Positions 1-9,977 of a stretch of 64,000 nt of DNA are shown piece after piece. A model generated the notes under the pieces. That model saw only the letters and a program-made list of their open reading frames with translations, made no database searches and was not told where the DNA came from. The translations under genes and the position numbers were made by a program. The stretch is from Okeania sp. SIO2C9 (GTDB taxonomy: Bacteria > Cyanobacteriota > Cyanobacteriia > Cyanobacteriales > Microcoleaceae), in contig NZ_JAAHGO010000048.1 of the NCBI RefSeq assembly GCF_010672455.1, forward strand, positions 1 to 64,000. Direction: 5' to 3'. How positions within the stretch are numbered: the first letter of the stretch is position 1; each line of letters starts with the position of its first letter.

Positions 1-3000
1 AGTAGACGATCACAGGTTGTTGATCATCTCTGATCACAGGACTTGTATACCCGGGTGTTTCTGTTTCCCATTCCACTGTTCCTCTCAATACTGTCAATGG
101 TTGAGTTGGATCTGGTGGTAAACCCCCTCGACCTGTAATTACAAATGAACTACCTTCTTTTTCAGCCTGAGTAGGGGCACATATATTTTTGGCCACTAAT
201 GATTGAGCATCTATGACCGTAGCAGATAATCTAACTATTCCTTGAGTGGGGTCTACTTGAGTATTAAGTTCAACTGTGCCATCAATGCCCAAAGTTGAGG
301 TAGCAGTAATTTGGCTATTATGATCAAGAAAGACCCCTTCTGCGTTGATAGAAATATTACCACCTTGACCTTCTACAGCATTAGCACTAATGTTGCTATT
401 GTCAGCCCCAATAAATCGTGCATCAATATTAATATCTCCACCTGTGGCAACCTCTGTAGCGTTGGTGGTAATTGCACTGTTATTTTTTAAATCAATATCT
501 GAAGCTTGTATAGTAATGTTACCCTGGTCTCCAGCTGTAGTTTCCGCACTAAGAGTACCATTGTTGAGTTCAATAGATTGAGCATTAATATTGAGGGAAC
601 CCGCTACCCCACGACCAGAACTACTAACAGTAACGATCGCTTGGTCTTCTACTCTTAAATTCGGTGTATTAATATTGATAGACCCAGCATTGCCATTATT
701 AAGGGTACGAGCAGTAATGCTGCTGGGGTCACCAGAAATTGAATTTACTCGAGATAGAGTAATATTTTCAGTGGCACTAACCGTTAAATTTCCTGCCTTA
801 CCATCTCCAAAGGTACTAGCGCTGACTTCAGCTCCATCTAGAATTGTCAACCGTTCTGTTTCTATGAATGCGTTGCCTCCATCTCCACTACCTACTCCCA
901 GAGACAAATTTCTTAAATCTTCTACACTAGCAAGAATACTACTAGCAACTCCACCATCTTCAGCACGACCAATGAGTTCAATGTCTGTTGCTCGTACTGT
1001 TAAGTCTCCACTACTACCGACACCAGATGTACCCGCTCTGACTTGAGCACCATTTCTTAAACTCAAGCGTTCAGTGTCAACAGTTAAATTTCCCCCGTCA
1101 CCTGTAGCTCCATCAAACACCGAAGTAAACAAGCTACTAGGAAGTTGACCGCTAGGAATAGTACCACTCATGTCAATTTCTGTTGCTCGTACTGTTAAAT
1201 CCCCACTTTGACCTACACCAAATGTTCCAGTACCTATTAACCCTCCATCTTCTAACTGTAGACTTTGGGTATGAATTGCTAAATTTCCACCATTTCCTGT
1301 TGCTCCGGATAAAACAGTTGTTAACAAACTACTAGGAACTTGGCCGTTTATACCTTGAACTAGAGGAACTAGAGGTGATATTTCTGGCAATAAATTTTCA
1401 CTGCTAGCATTACCGAATAGCTCTATTTCTTTTGCATTTACTGTAATGTTTCCTCCTTGACCAGAACTGAAAACAGCAGCTTGAACTACTGCTCCGTCTC
1501 GTAGTATTAGACGTTGGGTATCTATTGTTAAGTTGCCACCATCCCCCGTAGAACCTAATGCAACTTGACTGTTTATACCACTAGAAAACTGACCATCTGG
1601 TGAAATACCCACCGCCTCTATTTCAGTGGCATTAATTTCTATATTTCCTCCCTTACCTTCACTGGAAGTAGATGCTAAAATTGAACCTCCATTTGTCAAC
1701 ATTAGATTTTGAGTATTAATAGTTAAATTTCCTCCATCTCCATTCCTAATTATTACCGCACTCTCATTGCTATCAGCAGTAATGGAACTGTTATTTACCT
1801 CAATATCGGTAGCATTAATTTCTATATTTCCACCTTTACCTTCCCCTTGAGTACGAGCGCTAATGGTGGCTCCACCTTCAAGAGTCAGACGGTCTGTTGT
1901 AATCAATATTTGGCCTCCGTCACCACTACCAATACCCGATGGATCTATAGGTGATAAGTCTTCAACTGCAGCTTGAATAATGCTAGGTAAGATAAAAAGA
2001 TCGTTGGCAAAACTACCTTGTAAGTTAATTTCTTTTGCTGTTATGGTTACGTCTCCACTATCTCCTACACCAGACGTACCAGCTCTTACTTGTCCTCCAT
2101 TTTGTAGAGTTAGAGACTGAGTATCAATAATCAGATTTCCACCTTTACCTGTAGCACCTAATAAAACCGAAGTAAAAAAGCTACTTGGCAGAAAAGCATC
2201 TTCAGAAGTACCAATAACTTCTATTTCCCTTGCCTTAACTCCCAGTTCTCCACTATCTCCGACACCAAATGTACCAGTTCCTATTTGCGCTCCGTTGCTT
2301 AATACTATGCGTCCGCTATTAACTGTTAATTTGCCACTATTTCCTGTAGCTTCCGGTATAACTAGAGCTAAAATTGCACTGGGAAATTGACCGTTTAGAG
2401 ATTCTAACAGGAGTTGTTGCTGAGGAACAGTACTTTGAGATACAATAGTACCGGAGGCTTCTATTTCAGTGGCATTGACAGTTAAATTTCCTCCTTGTCC
2501 TGCACCAAAAACGTTGGCTGCCAGTTGTCCCCCATTGAAAAGCTTGAGGTTTTGAGTATTAATTGTTAGGTCTCCGCCTTTGCCTGTTGCTCCTGGTAAT
2601 ACATCTGTAAATATGCCACTGAGATTTTGACCATCTGCTGATATACCCATAACCTCTATTTCATTGGCGTTTACTGTCAGCTCTCCGCTTGTACCTGTGC
2701 CAAATGTAGCTGTACTTATCTGTCCTCCAGTTGTGAGTATTAAATGTGGAGTATTAGTTGTAATGCTTGCGCCACTGCCAGTTGCAGCAAATCCTACATC
2801 AGCGTCCACAAAGCTATCTGTTACTTCTAATAATTCGGAAGATATCAATGAAATGCTACCTCCTGGTTCATTACCTAAAGTATTAGCGATAATAGTTGAA
2901 CCTGCTGTTATGGCCACTTGTCTACCTTGGAGTTGAATATCACCACTACCTTCTCCACTTACATCTACAACAGCACCATTTTTAATTTGTATATTCTCAA

Positions 3001-3778
3001 AGTTTTCTACTTCTGAATAATTAAGAGTATAATTATTGGTGTTTTCTAATCTTACTAAACTATTATTTCCAACGCTGCCTATTTCTATTCTTCCTTGTTC
3101 TGTTGTCAGTTTTCCACTGTCAATAATTACCCCTCTTCCTATTAATCCTAAAGTTTCTCCAGATGGTACTTGTAGACCAATTTCTTCTGTGGTTGATTGA
3201 CTGACAATATTTCCTTGACACAGGGGACAGGATGCCCGCGCTACAGAAATTTGATTGAAAAATAGAGCTGAAGGTTCTACTGATAATAAGTTACTATTTT
3301 GAGGATTAGTAACACTAAATAATCCATTTTCTCCTAACCTAATTTCGTCAGCTGTTGTCGCAATAAATGAACCACGAATATCTAAGCTGGCATTAGGACC
3401 AAAAAATATTCCATTAGGATTGACTAAAAATAAATTTGCTTCTCCCAATACTCCTAATTTTCCTAATATATTGCTAGCATTCTCACCTGTAATTCTAGTT
3501 AATATATTTTCAATTCCTGCTGGATTTGTGAAGTAAACACTTCGATTTTCTCCAACGTTAAATTCTTGGAAACTATGAAATAAATTTGAACCTCTAATTG
3601 CTCCACCTTCTATCTGTTTTTTTAATTGATCTATGGAGTTAATAACTGAATTTTCTTTCCCTAGTGTTTGGTCGGGAATTATTTGAGTATTTCCCTGATT
3701 TTGGCAAAATAAACTAGATACAATCAGCCATATTCCTGATGTTGAACTAAGCAAAATTGGTAGAGATTTTAATTTCAT
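1..3778 (-). CDS. Two-partner-secretion exoprotein (filamentous haemagglutinin type), C-terminus off window
   Basis: Open from an ATG at 3778 leftwards to base 1 with no stop, at least 1259 codons. It starts with an exported-type N-terminus (Lys-rich start, then a hydrophobic stretch) followed by a TPS/filamentous haemagglutinin N-terminal domain with the motif FLVNPNGIFFGPNASLDIRG. A long beta-helix region follows, built of repeats of the form LTI-T-LSL-DG-I---T-G-G-AG-LTV-A--IE. Near the left edge is the family's C-terminal block (SSFVITGRGGLPP, LTVLRGTVEW), so only a few dozen residues are missing. Such proteins are exported by an outer-membrane TpsB partner; none is in the window. It is a tandem paralogue of the next gene. 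Relative to that paralogue it has about 8 extra residues (ARASCPLCQG) near 3211-3245. Function beyond a surface or secreted role is not known. Confidence 0.88.
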   Translation of the reverse strand, partial: MKLKSLPILLSSTSGIWLIVSSLFCQNQGNTQIIPDQTLGKENSVINSIDQLKKQIEGGAIRGSNLFHSFQEFNVGENRSVYFTNPAGIENILTRITGENASNILGKLGVLGEANLFLVNPNGIFFGPNASLDIRGSFIATTADEIRLGENGLFSVTNPQNSNLLSVEPSALFFNQISVARASCPLCQGNIVSQSTTEEIGLQVPSGETLGLIGRGVIIDSGKLTTEQGRIEIGSVGNNSLVRLENTNNYTLNYSEVENFENIQIKNGAVVDVSGEGSGDIQLQGRQVAITAGSTIIANTLGNEPGGSISLISSELLEVTDSFVDADVGFAATGSGASITTNTPHLILTTGGQISTATFGTGTSGELTVNANEIEVMGISADGQNLSGIFTDVLPGATGKGGDLTINTQNLKLFNGGQLAANVFGAGQGGNLTVNATEIEASGTIVSQSTVPQQQLLLESLNGQFPSAILALVIPEATGNSGKLTVNSGRIVLSNGAQIGTGTFGVGDSGELGVKAREIEVIGTSEDAFLPSSFFTSVLLGATGKGGNLIIDTQSLTLQNGGQVRAGTSGVGDSGDVTITAKEINLQGSFANDLFILPSIIQAAVEDLSPIDPSGIGSGDGGQILITTDRLTLEGGATISARTQGEGKGGNIEINATDIEVNNSSITADSNESAVIIRNGDGGNLTINTQNLMLTNGGSILASTSSEGKGGNIEINATEIEAVGISPDGQFSSGINSQVALGSTGDGGNLTIDTQRLILRDGAVVQAAVFSSGQGGNITVNAKEIELFGNASSENLLPEISPLVPLVQGINGQVPSSLLTTVLSGATGNGGNLAIHTQSLQLEDGGLIGTGTFGVGQSGDLTVRATEIDMSGTIPSGQLPSSLFTSVFDGATGDGGNLTVDTERLSLRNGAQVRAGTSGVGSSGDLTVRATDIELIGRAEDGGVASSILASVEDLRNLSLGVGSGDGGNAFIETERLTILDGAEVSASTFGDGKAGNLTVSATENITLSRVNSISGDPSSITARTLNNGNAGSININTPNLRVEDQAIVTVSSSGRGVAGSLNINAQSIELNNGTLSAETTAGDQGNITIQASDIDLKNNSAITTNATEVATGGDINIDARFIGADNSNISANAVEGQGGNISINAEGVFLDHNSQITATSTLGIDGTVELNTQVDPTQGIVRLSATVIDAQSLVAKNICAPTQAEKEGSSFVITGRGGLPPDPTQPLTVLRGTVEWETETPGYTSPVIRDDQQPVIVY

Positions 3779-3839
3779 AATTATTATTAAATATTAATCT
3801 ATTACATCTTTATATCCCACATTCCGCACCATAAAATGT

Positions 3840-4318
3840 AGTATAGAATAAGGAGTCAGGAGTCAGGAGACAGCAATTCTGGAGAAAATCATAGCTGCCG
3901 TGATTGAGTAATAAATCAAGCAAGTATTTATGCGTAAATTTTTTACTCAGAATTTGATGAACGAAAAAAGTAATTGAGATGATTTGCATAGTATAAATAC
4001 CTGCCAAGCTATGGATTTATATACTACTTTTGATATTACAAGTTGAAGTGCGTACTGTGGGTTATATAAAATGCGGTCATTTATAAATAGGGTTTGCTTA
4101 TGGAAGTCTTTTTCTTGAGGTAGGGAGTAGGGGGTAGGGAGTAGGGAAAAAAAGATTAATTTTAAAACTGTACCTCACGCTTCCTAAAAAGTGCTGTAAG
4201 AGTAATTCTTTGAATGGCAAGACTAGATATTGTCTTTACTTAGATTAACCGAAAAGCACTTTTCTTTCTCCTGACTCCTGAATCCTGACTCCTGACTCCT
4301 GAATCCTGACTCCTCCGT
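3840..4318. repeat. Gene-free spacer of heptamer arrays and miniature-element ends
   Basis: Spacer between the two exoprotein genes. It holds GGAGTCA-type arrays (about 3851-3870 and, inverted, 4266-4318, period 7) and a GTAGGGA array (4121-4148). A lone TAGGGTTTGC end at 4088 and a lone end reading TGTACCTCA...TGCTGTAA at 4167-4195 match the ends of two miniature-element families seen elsewhere in the window. No convincing gene; the short ORF at 3810-4007 is built from repeats. Confidence 0.7.
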
Positions 4319-4320
4319 CG

Positions 4321-7293
4321 TTATTCCCCTAATACATAACAACCTGGGTGAATTAATTGTAAACTACCTGTATTTACAGTGGGGGAAGTAGCTGTCAGGA
4401 TAATATTACCCGATGTATTAATAATCCAACCCTGAGCTTGAAGAATTTCTGGTGATTTTTTACTCTGTTGTCTCTGGTAAACTAATACAGTTTGTTGCTT
4501 TATCTCTGATGATGTAGTTTTTTTCGCGCCAGTTTCCCAATCTACTACCCCTCTCAATACTGTTAAAGCTTGAGTAGGATTTGGTGGTAGACCCCCTCGA
4601 CCTGTAATGACAAAGCTACTGCCTGCTATTCGATTTTGATTTGGCAAACATAGATTTTGTGCTACCACAGACTCCGCATCCACAACTTCAGGAGATAATG
4701 TCACCACCCCTTGAGTGGGGTCTACTTGAGTGTTGACATTAATGGTGCCATCAATTCCTAATGCTGAACTAGCAGTCAAATTGCTGCTGTTGTCAAAAAA
4801 TAATCCCTCAGCTGTAATATTAATATTACCACCTTGACCTTCAACCGCATTAGCATTAATTTGGCTACCATCTCTACCTATAATAAACTTAGTATCAATA
4901 GTAATATTACCTCCCGTAGCATCTCCCCTAGCACTGGTAGTAATCGAACTGTTATTTTCTAAACTGATATTTGAGGAGTCAATCGTAATATTACCTTGGT
5001 CTCCAGCATTAGTTTCTGCTGCCAGAGTACCATTGTTCAATTCAATTGATGGAGCATTAACATTCAGCGAACCTGCTACACCTTCACCGGAACTACTAAC
5101 AGTAACTATACCAAGGTCTTCTACCCTGAGTAGGGGTGTATTGAGTATAACTGAACCCGCATCACCATTATCTGTTGCACGAGAAGCGACCGCGCTTTCT
5201 GGACTACCGCCGATTTCTATTTCTCTATCAGTTATCATCATTCCCAATTCTTCTCTTTCATTAACATTGGGATCTATACCTGATATCAAGACACGATCAC
5301 TGGCACTTACTTCTATTGTACCTGCATTACCACTGCCAAAACTAGAGGTAATAACTTGGCCGCCTGCCGTGAGATTTAAAGTGCTGACATTTAGAGAAAT
5401 ATTACCTCCGTCAAAATCACTGTTACTTCTTGCCGTAATTAATGCTCCATTATCAATATTCAGGATAGGAGTAGTAATTTCTATACTACCACCCTCTCCA
5501 GTTGCACCTGACTCTGTACCAGCAGTAATAGCACTAGAATCACCAGAAATGGAACTAAACCCAGAGACAGTAATGTTATTATTGGCTCGAATAGCAATGC
5601 TTCCTGCTGTTCCATCTGCCTCAGTTACAGCGTCAACTATCCCTCCATCCCGGATGATTAAACTATCAGTTTCAATAGATATGTTGCCACCGTTACCACT
5701 ACTTCTAGATCCATCTAATTCTTGCACACTAGCAGATATAGTGCTAGGAAAAATACCATCTTCAGAACGGCCAGTTACTTCTATTTCCTTAGCCTTAATA
5801 TTAAGTTCTCCAGCATCACCTGCACCAATAGTAAAAACGCCTACTAATGCTCCATCCTGTATACTTAAGCTCTGAGTTTCAACGGTGAGGTCACCTCCAT
5901 CCCCAGTTGATTCTGCTTGAACTGAGGCAAATAATCCGCTACTGAACCCATCCTCTATACCAATAAGTTCAATTTCTTTTGCTCGCACTATTAAGCTTCC
6001 TGTCTGACCTTCTTCAAAGGTAGATGTAGCTATTTGAGATCCATCTTTTAAGCTAAGACTTTGAGTCTCAATGGTTAAAGTTCCTCCTTTTCCTGTTGCT
6101 ACTCTTCCTTCTACCTCTGATGCTTGAACACCACTAGCTATCAAATTGGTCAATAGAAAACCTTCTTCATCTACTCGAAAATCTCTAGCTTCAATATATG
6201 TTGCGTGTATTGTTAAGTTTCCAGCATTACCTTCACCAAAAGTTTCTGCTGCAATTAGTGAACCATCCCTGAGAATCAAACGCTGAGTTTCAATATCAAT
6301 GTTACCCCCATTTGCTGTAGATTCTTCCCTGACATCACTCAAAATATCACTACTAACTACTTCCACTACTTCTGAAGCCGTAATTTCTATATTTCCTCCT
6401 GGTTCCGATCCATTCGTACTTCCTGCAATTTCAGAAAGTTCTGTAACAATAATACGTCTGCCTTGAATTGAAATATCACCACCACCCTCATCTCCTCGAG
6501 TATCAATAACAGCAGAAACTATATTGACATCTTGAAAATTATCAACCTCTGAATAGTCCAAATCATAACCTTTATCTGTTGGATTTAACCTGACAACAGA
6601 GTTATTCCCTATACTCCCTAACTCTACCCTTCCTTGTGGGACTGTGATTATCCCCCCATCTATTTCTACATCTCCTCCTACCAAAGCTAGAGTTTGCTCC
6701 CCTTGCAACTCCAAACCCACTTCTTCCTGTATTGATTGATTAATAATTGCTCCTCTAGCTTGAGTCTCCAGTTGATTTGAGAATAAGGCTGAGGGTTCTA
6801 CTGATAATAAATTACTTGTATGAGGTGCTGTGGCACTGAAGAGTCCATTTTGTCCCAGTCTAATTTCGTTAGCAGTTGTGGCAATAAATGAACCCCGAAT
6901 ATCTAAACTGGCATTAGGCCCAAAGAAAATGCCCTGGGGATTGACCAAAAATAAATTGGCCCCGCCATCTACTCCCAATTTGCCTAAAATACTACTGGGG
7001 TTGTTACCTGTAATTCTAGTCAGGATATTTTCTATACCGTTAGGATTGATAAAATAAACGCTTCTACCTTCTCTGATATTAAATTCTTGAAAACTATGGA
7101 ATAAATTTGAGCCACGAATAGCTCCTCCTTCAATTTGGTCTTTGAGTTGATCGATGGAATTGACAATAGAACTTTCTTCACCAAGGGTGTTATCTGGAAC
7201 TATCTGAGCATTTGTCTGAGCTTTCCAGTTACTGAAAAAATTCCACAAGAAAAAAGTTAGTGATACTACGAAGAGGGACGAATGGGATTTCAC
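4321..7293 (-). CDS. Two-partner-secretion exoprotein (filamentous haemagglutinin type)
   Basis: 990 residues, GTG start at 7293; no good ribosome site is visible, but the start gives a proper signal peptide (MKSHSSLFVV, hydrophobic core, cut near TNA). Residues about 35-160 form the TPS/haemagglutinin N-terminal domain (NPQGIFFGPNASLDIRG). Residues about 200-890 are beta-helix repeats (DGSLI, GDAGELNI, GGNISIET). The C-terminus has the conserved cyanobacterial ending (SSFVITGRGGLPPNPTQALT, then VLRGVVDWET). Likely a secreted or surface-bound adhesin-like protein exported by a TpsB partner encoded elsewhere. It lies 543 bp upstream of its paralogue on the same strand and probably arose by tandem duplication. 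In the wider cyanobacterial context such genes often neighbour CHASE2 and DUF928 genes, as here. Confidence 0.9.
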   Translation of the reverse strand: MKSHSSLFVVSLTFFLWNFFSNWKAQTNAQIVPDNTLGEESSIVNSIDQLKDQIEGGAIRGSNLFHSFQEFNIREGRSVYFINPNGIENILTRITGNNPSSILGKLGVDGGANLFLVNPQGIFFGPNASLDIRGSFIATTANEIRLGQNGLFSATAPHTSNLLSVEPSALFSNQLETQARGAIINQSIQEEVGLELQGEQTLALVGGDVEIDGGIITVPQGRVELGSIGNNSVVRLNPTDKGYDLDYSEVDNFQDVNIVSAVIDTRGDEGGGDISIQGRRIIVTELSEIAGSTNGSEPGGNIEITASEVVEVVSSDILSDVREESTANGGNIDIETQRLILRDGSLIAAETFGEGNAGNLTIHATYIEARDFRVDEEGFLLTNLIASGVQASEVEGRVATGKGGTLTIETQSLSLKDGSQIATSTFEEGQTGSLIVRAKEIELIGIEDGFSSGLFASVQAESTGDGGDLTVETQSLSIQDGALVGVFTIGAGDAGELNIKAKEIEVTGRSEDGIFPSTISASVQELDGSRSSGNGGNISIETDSLIIRDGGIVDAVTEADGTAGSIAIRANNNITVSGFSSISGDSSAITAGTESGATGEGGSIEITTPILNIDNGALITARSNSDFDGGNISLNVSTLNLTAGGQVITSSFGSGNAGTIEVSASDRVLISGIDPNVNEREELGMMITDREIEIGGSPESAVASRATDNGDAGSVILNTPLLRVEDLGIVTVSSSGEGVAGSLNVNAPSIELNNGTLAAETNAGDQGNITIDSSNISLENNSSITTSARGDATGGNITIDTKFIIGRDGSQINANAVEGQGGNINITAEGLFFDNSSNLTASSALGIDGTINVNTQVDPTQGVVTLSPEVVDAESVVAQNLCLPNQNRIAGSSFVITGRGGLPPNPTQALTVLRGVVDWETGAKKTTSSEIKQQTVLVYQRQQSKKSPEILQAQGWIINTSGNIILTATSPTVNTGSLQLIHPGCYVLGE

Positions 7294-7378
7294 AACTAAT
7301 TACCAATTTATTTAAGATTTATGATTTTGTAGACAAAACCTATACTATCTAAAATTTCAGTAGGTTGATTCATTAATT

Positions 7379-7748
7379 GATAATGGATAATGGATAATTG
7401 ATAGTTACCTCGGGTTTTAACCGCTACGGAATTGAATATCAGGAGATATTATTTCTTTTCTTGGTCGATGGTCGGACAGCGCAGGTTTCGGAGCAATCCC
7501 ACCCAACGGGGAAGCTGCGAAGAGAGAACTCCGTTCCGCTGACGCGAAACGCGACAGCGTTGCGTTACGCCAGTTTTGCGAAGCAAAAGCAAACGACCGC
7601 TGTCTTGATCCATTGGATATGGCGCAGGTTTCGGAGCCATCCCATCCTAACGGACTGCTCCGCAAACGACCGCTTTTTCCCTTATCCAAGGGGAGGCTTC
7701 AAGGCGCGAATTATTTAATTATTAATTATTAATTATTAATTATTCGGT
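7379..7748 (+). repeat. Long copy of the CTCTCCTT / TTATTCGGTAA interspersed repeat
   Basis: Begins with ATAATGGATAATTGATAG and ends with AATTATTAATTATTCGGTAA. It contains the block CCATTGGATATGGCGCAGG, also found (same or opposite strand) at 22869-23145 and 33737-33922. Shorter copies lacking the middle occur at about 13634-13800, 18355-18483, 21896-22032, 22131-22249, 50520-50655, 61100-61243 and 63340-63485. ORFs read through this region are repeat-derived. No transposase is associated. Confidence 0.7.
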
Positions 7749-7759
7749 AAAGGGCAGCA

Positions 7760-7945
7760 TAACCAAAAAACATAAAAGACGACGGGAGGAAAGTTCCCGG
7801 AAGATTTATCCCCTGGTTGAATAACGACGCGCGGGTAATAAAGCGGAGTCAAAGTCTGTTATAATGGTTGGAATATGAGTAAGAACAAGGTTTGTGGCCA
7901 TGACAAGATCGCGCTTTGCGGTGAGACTCCGGCGGACAGGAGACG
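7760..7945 (+). other. GC-richer, structured-looking segment of unknown nature
   Basis: Between an AT-rich repeat and a sequence of the GCATTCCGCAGG type lies a segment richer in G and C than its surroundings, with short self-complementary runs (GGGAGG...TTCCCGG, CTCCGGCGGACAGGAGACGGG). No reading frame is supported. It could be a fragment of a structured RNA such as a group II intron or an IS end; I cannot tell by eye. Confidence 0.3.
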
Positions 7946-8139
7946 GGAAATTAATTTCCTACGACGGCTGAATGCGAGCGCATTCCGCAGGAAAAGCAAG
8001 TAATGCAGCACTCAGCAGTTATTTATTGCTCCAATATCTTGAGTAAAACCACTCTGAAAGTAAGCTCACAGCTAAATTTTTGATTTACGCCCAGGAGTCT
8101 AGAAGTTTGTTGACAGACTTTAAGCAAATGCGGATTTAT

Positions 8140-8244
8140 GAGGGGCTGCGTGCGGAATTTACTTCCGCACTTTAAACGCCCCGTCCCATTTGCGGTGGAT
8201 TTCCCACAGAATCCAGGGTGTTTCAACCCCTGGAGATGTCAAAA
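8140..8244 (+). ncRNA. IS200/IS605-like right end (possible omega-RNA 3' part), copy A
   Basis: Ends with GAATCC, a hairpin (CCAGGG at 8213-8218 pairing with CCCTGG at 8228-8233) and GATGTCAAAA. The same arrangement (GAATCC, GC hairpin, GTCAAA) ends the segments at 8890 and 43187. In IS200/IS605 and related elements the right end overlaps the guide-bearing omega RNA of TnpB. No tnpB gene lies beside it, so this is a solo end or a non-autonomous derivative. The assignment is inferred from general resemblance. Confidence 0.4.
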
Positions 8245-8457
8245 TATGTCCAATTTCTTATACCTTAATTGAGCGATCGCAACCTCAATTAATAAATAGT
8301 TGTCCTTTCAAATTTTTTCCAGCAAGAGCGATCAAAAAAGAGGGATATATATTGTTGTAAAATATTTATCTATTCCGGATAGATTGCATATAGTATCGTA
8401 GTTATAGATAAGTTCAATTAATTATGGATGGCCCATATTTACCCACTTACAAAGAAG

Positions 8458-8890
8458 AAGGTTGAAAGCTCCTCGCCTTTAGGTAGGAGATGAAAACAAA
8501 GGTGCGGGATTTATTCCGCCGAAGTGATAGAATTAAATGGTGAGGCCTGGGTTCATCTGCACCTGGAACTGTCCTAGCACGGAGAAATCCCGGCATTTAA
8601 GAAACAACGGTTGATACAGTCAACGGCAGTATGACTACATCAGTGCAAACAATGGCAGGACAGGAAGTGTACCATTTTGGCATAGTGATAGAACCTCCCG
8701 AAAGCTAAAAAAAGTAAGCACAATCTGTATGAGTTAATCTGAATACAAGTGAGTGTTTAGGGGCGTTTTGACTCGTCCCACCCGGATAAATCTCTGGGTA
8801 ACAGTTAAGAAGAAGCGAGCAATGTGTATTTATACCGTTGCGTAGTATCCTCTGAGAATCCCTGTCTCTTTAGAGCAGGGAAAAGTCAAA
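8458..8890 (+). ncRNA. IS200/IS605-like right end(s) (possible omega RNA), copy B
   Basis: Gene-free and structured. At 8468-8495 is a hairpin of the type CTCCTCGCCTTTAGGTAGGAG. At 8856-8889 is GAATCC, a hairpin (CCCTG...CAGGG with inner CTC/GAG) and AAGTCAAA, matching copies A and C. The intervening bases (AGCACGGAGAAATCCCGGCA and so on) are not coding in any frame I checked. I read this as the decayed right part of one or two TnpB-type elements. What lies just downstream (GATTGTCAGTAGC) would be the guide if it is an omega RNA. Confidence 0.4.
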
Positions 8891-9108
8891 GATTGTCAGT
8901 AGCTAGTTAATATTACTGAGAATATGAATTTTTTTTTAAATACTCACGCTAATTAGGGTTTTAACTGATTATTAGTGGGATATGATAGAGGTAACGGTAA
9001 ATTATAAGTTAAAATATAAATACGATATGTAGTTAAATGCTATCTAGCCTAGTATACAACAGTATATAAACCTAGATTAAGTTAGAAGAGTTACTTAGGA
9101 GAAGGACA

Positions 9109-9261
9109 ATGACAGATAAACAAAAAAAACCAAACCCAACACGAGAAAGTACATGGAAAAAGACTACTGCTGACAAGCCGCCAACATTGGAAAAGCTAAC
9201 TGACAAGGATTTAGATTCTGTAGCTGGTGGTGGTAGTCGTCGTGGTCGTCGTGGTCGTTAA
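9109..9261 (+). CDS. Double-glycine-leader peptide with Arg-rich core (candidate RiPP/exported peptide)
   Basis: 50 codons, too short for most gene finders. ATG at 9109 is preceded by GGAGAAGG at good spacing. The N-terminal part (MTDKQKKPNP...) is polar, followed by LEKLTDKDLDSVAGG, which fits the LS/LTDxDLxxVAGG leader consensus cut after Gly-Gly by C39-type peptidase transporters. The predicted core after GG is only GSRRGRRGR, extremely basic. Leader-type precursor peptides of this class are common in cyanobacteria. No modifying enzyme or transporter gene is within the window, so any maturation would act in trans. The leader motif is directly seen; the role (bacteriocin-like, signalling or other) is unknown. 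Confidence 0.68.
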   Translation: MTDKQKKPNPTRESTWKKTTADKPPTLEKLTDKDLDSVAGGGSRRGRRGR

Positions 9262-9977
9262 TTAATGTAGTGCCTAATATCCCTGTGTGTGGTCATTTAA
9301 GTAATGACAGTAGTAGTGCAATTGATCACAGAAATTTAGTATTAACTGTAGGTATACCACTAAGAGTAAAAAAATGACATACCATCTTATTCTACCTAAA
9401 AAAATCTCATCTTTTTAAAGATAGCGATTACTAACTAGAATATCTAGAGACGCAACTATTAACCAAAAACCTTGTTAAACCTATCCATTTCCTTGATTTT
9501 TTAGTGCCCAAAATCTCAAAAATAGTCCTAAATCTGGTACAATGTAGGAAACAATGCCTTTTGGAAACAGTTCGGTAGATTTTAGCTGCCAGGCGAAGTT
9601 AGCTCGGATACCAGCACTACCCTTCTGAAAACAATTCTTCTGTTATCACTCGTAGAAGAAAGGTCTCGGACGCGCTAGTCCTTTAAGGATTAGCTTTGCG
9701 GGCAACAGCCTTTACCGTTACGGTAATGCCATACTATTATTAGAGATGTTCAGTGATGAATAGATTTGATAAGGTTAAATGTTGCACCTAATGTAATCAG
9801 CTATCTTTTAATAATTTCAAAGTTTAATAATAACTACTACAGCTAGAGTTGAAAATTTTCCTCTAGCCTGTTTTATGTGTGTTAACTCAAATTATAGCTC
9901 TACTTTTGTCAATTTTGGGCTTCATTCTTCAAGCCTACCTAATAATTACTTCCACTATCCCAGTATAACACCAAATT
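9262..9977. other. Gene-free spacer
   Basis: About 700 bp between the peptide gene and the cyclase gene. It contains a sequence of the type CGCGCTAGTCCTTTAAGG (9672-9690) and a short palindrome ACCGTTACGGT (9714-9724). I see no supported gene or RNA. Confidence 0.5.

Noticed and set aside
5033-5875. A 280-codon frame opposite the second exoprotein gene
   Set aside because: Antisense shadow of the repetitive beta-helix coding region; hydrophobic, Pro/Ser-rich and without any signature.
7417-7718. Frames of 63-106 codons around 7.4-7.7 kb, also 23156-23386 and 28060-28242
   Set aside because: All lie within interspersed repeats that occur elsewhere in either orientation, and their translations repeat between copies.
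7760-7945. Group II intron core
   Set aside because: I see some intron-like phrases but no domain V hairpin and no reverse transcriptase frame, so it is left as an unknown structured segment.
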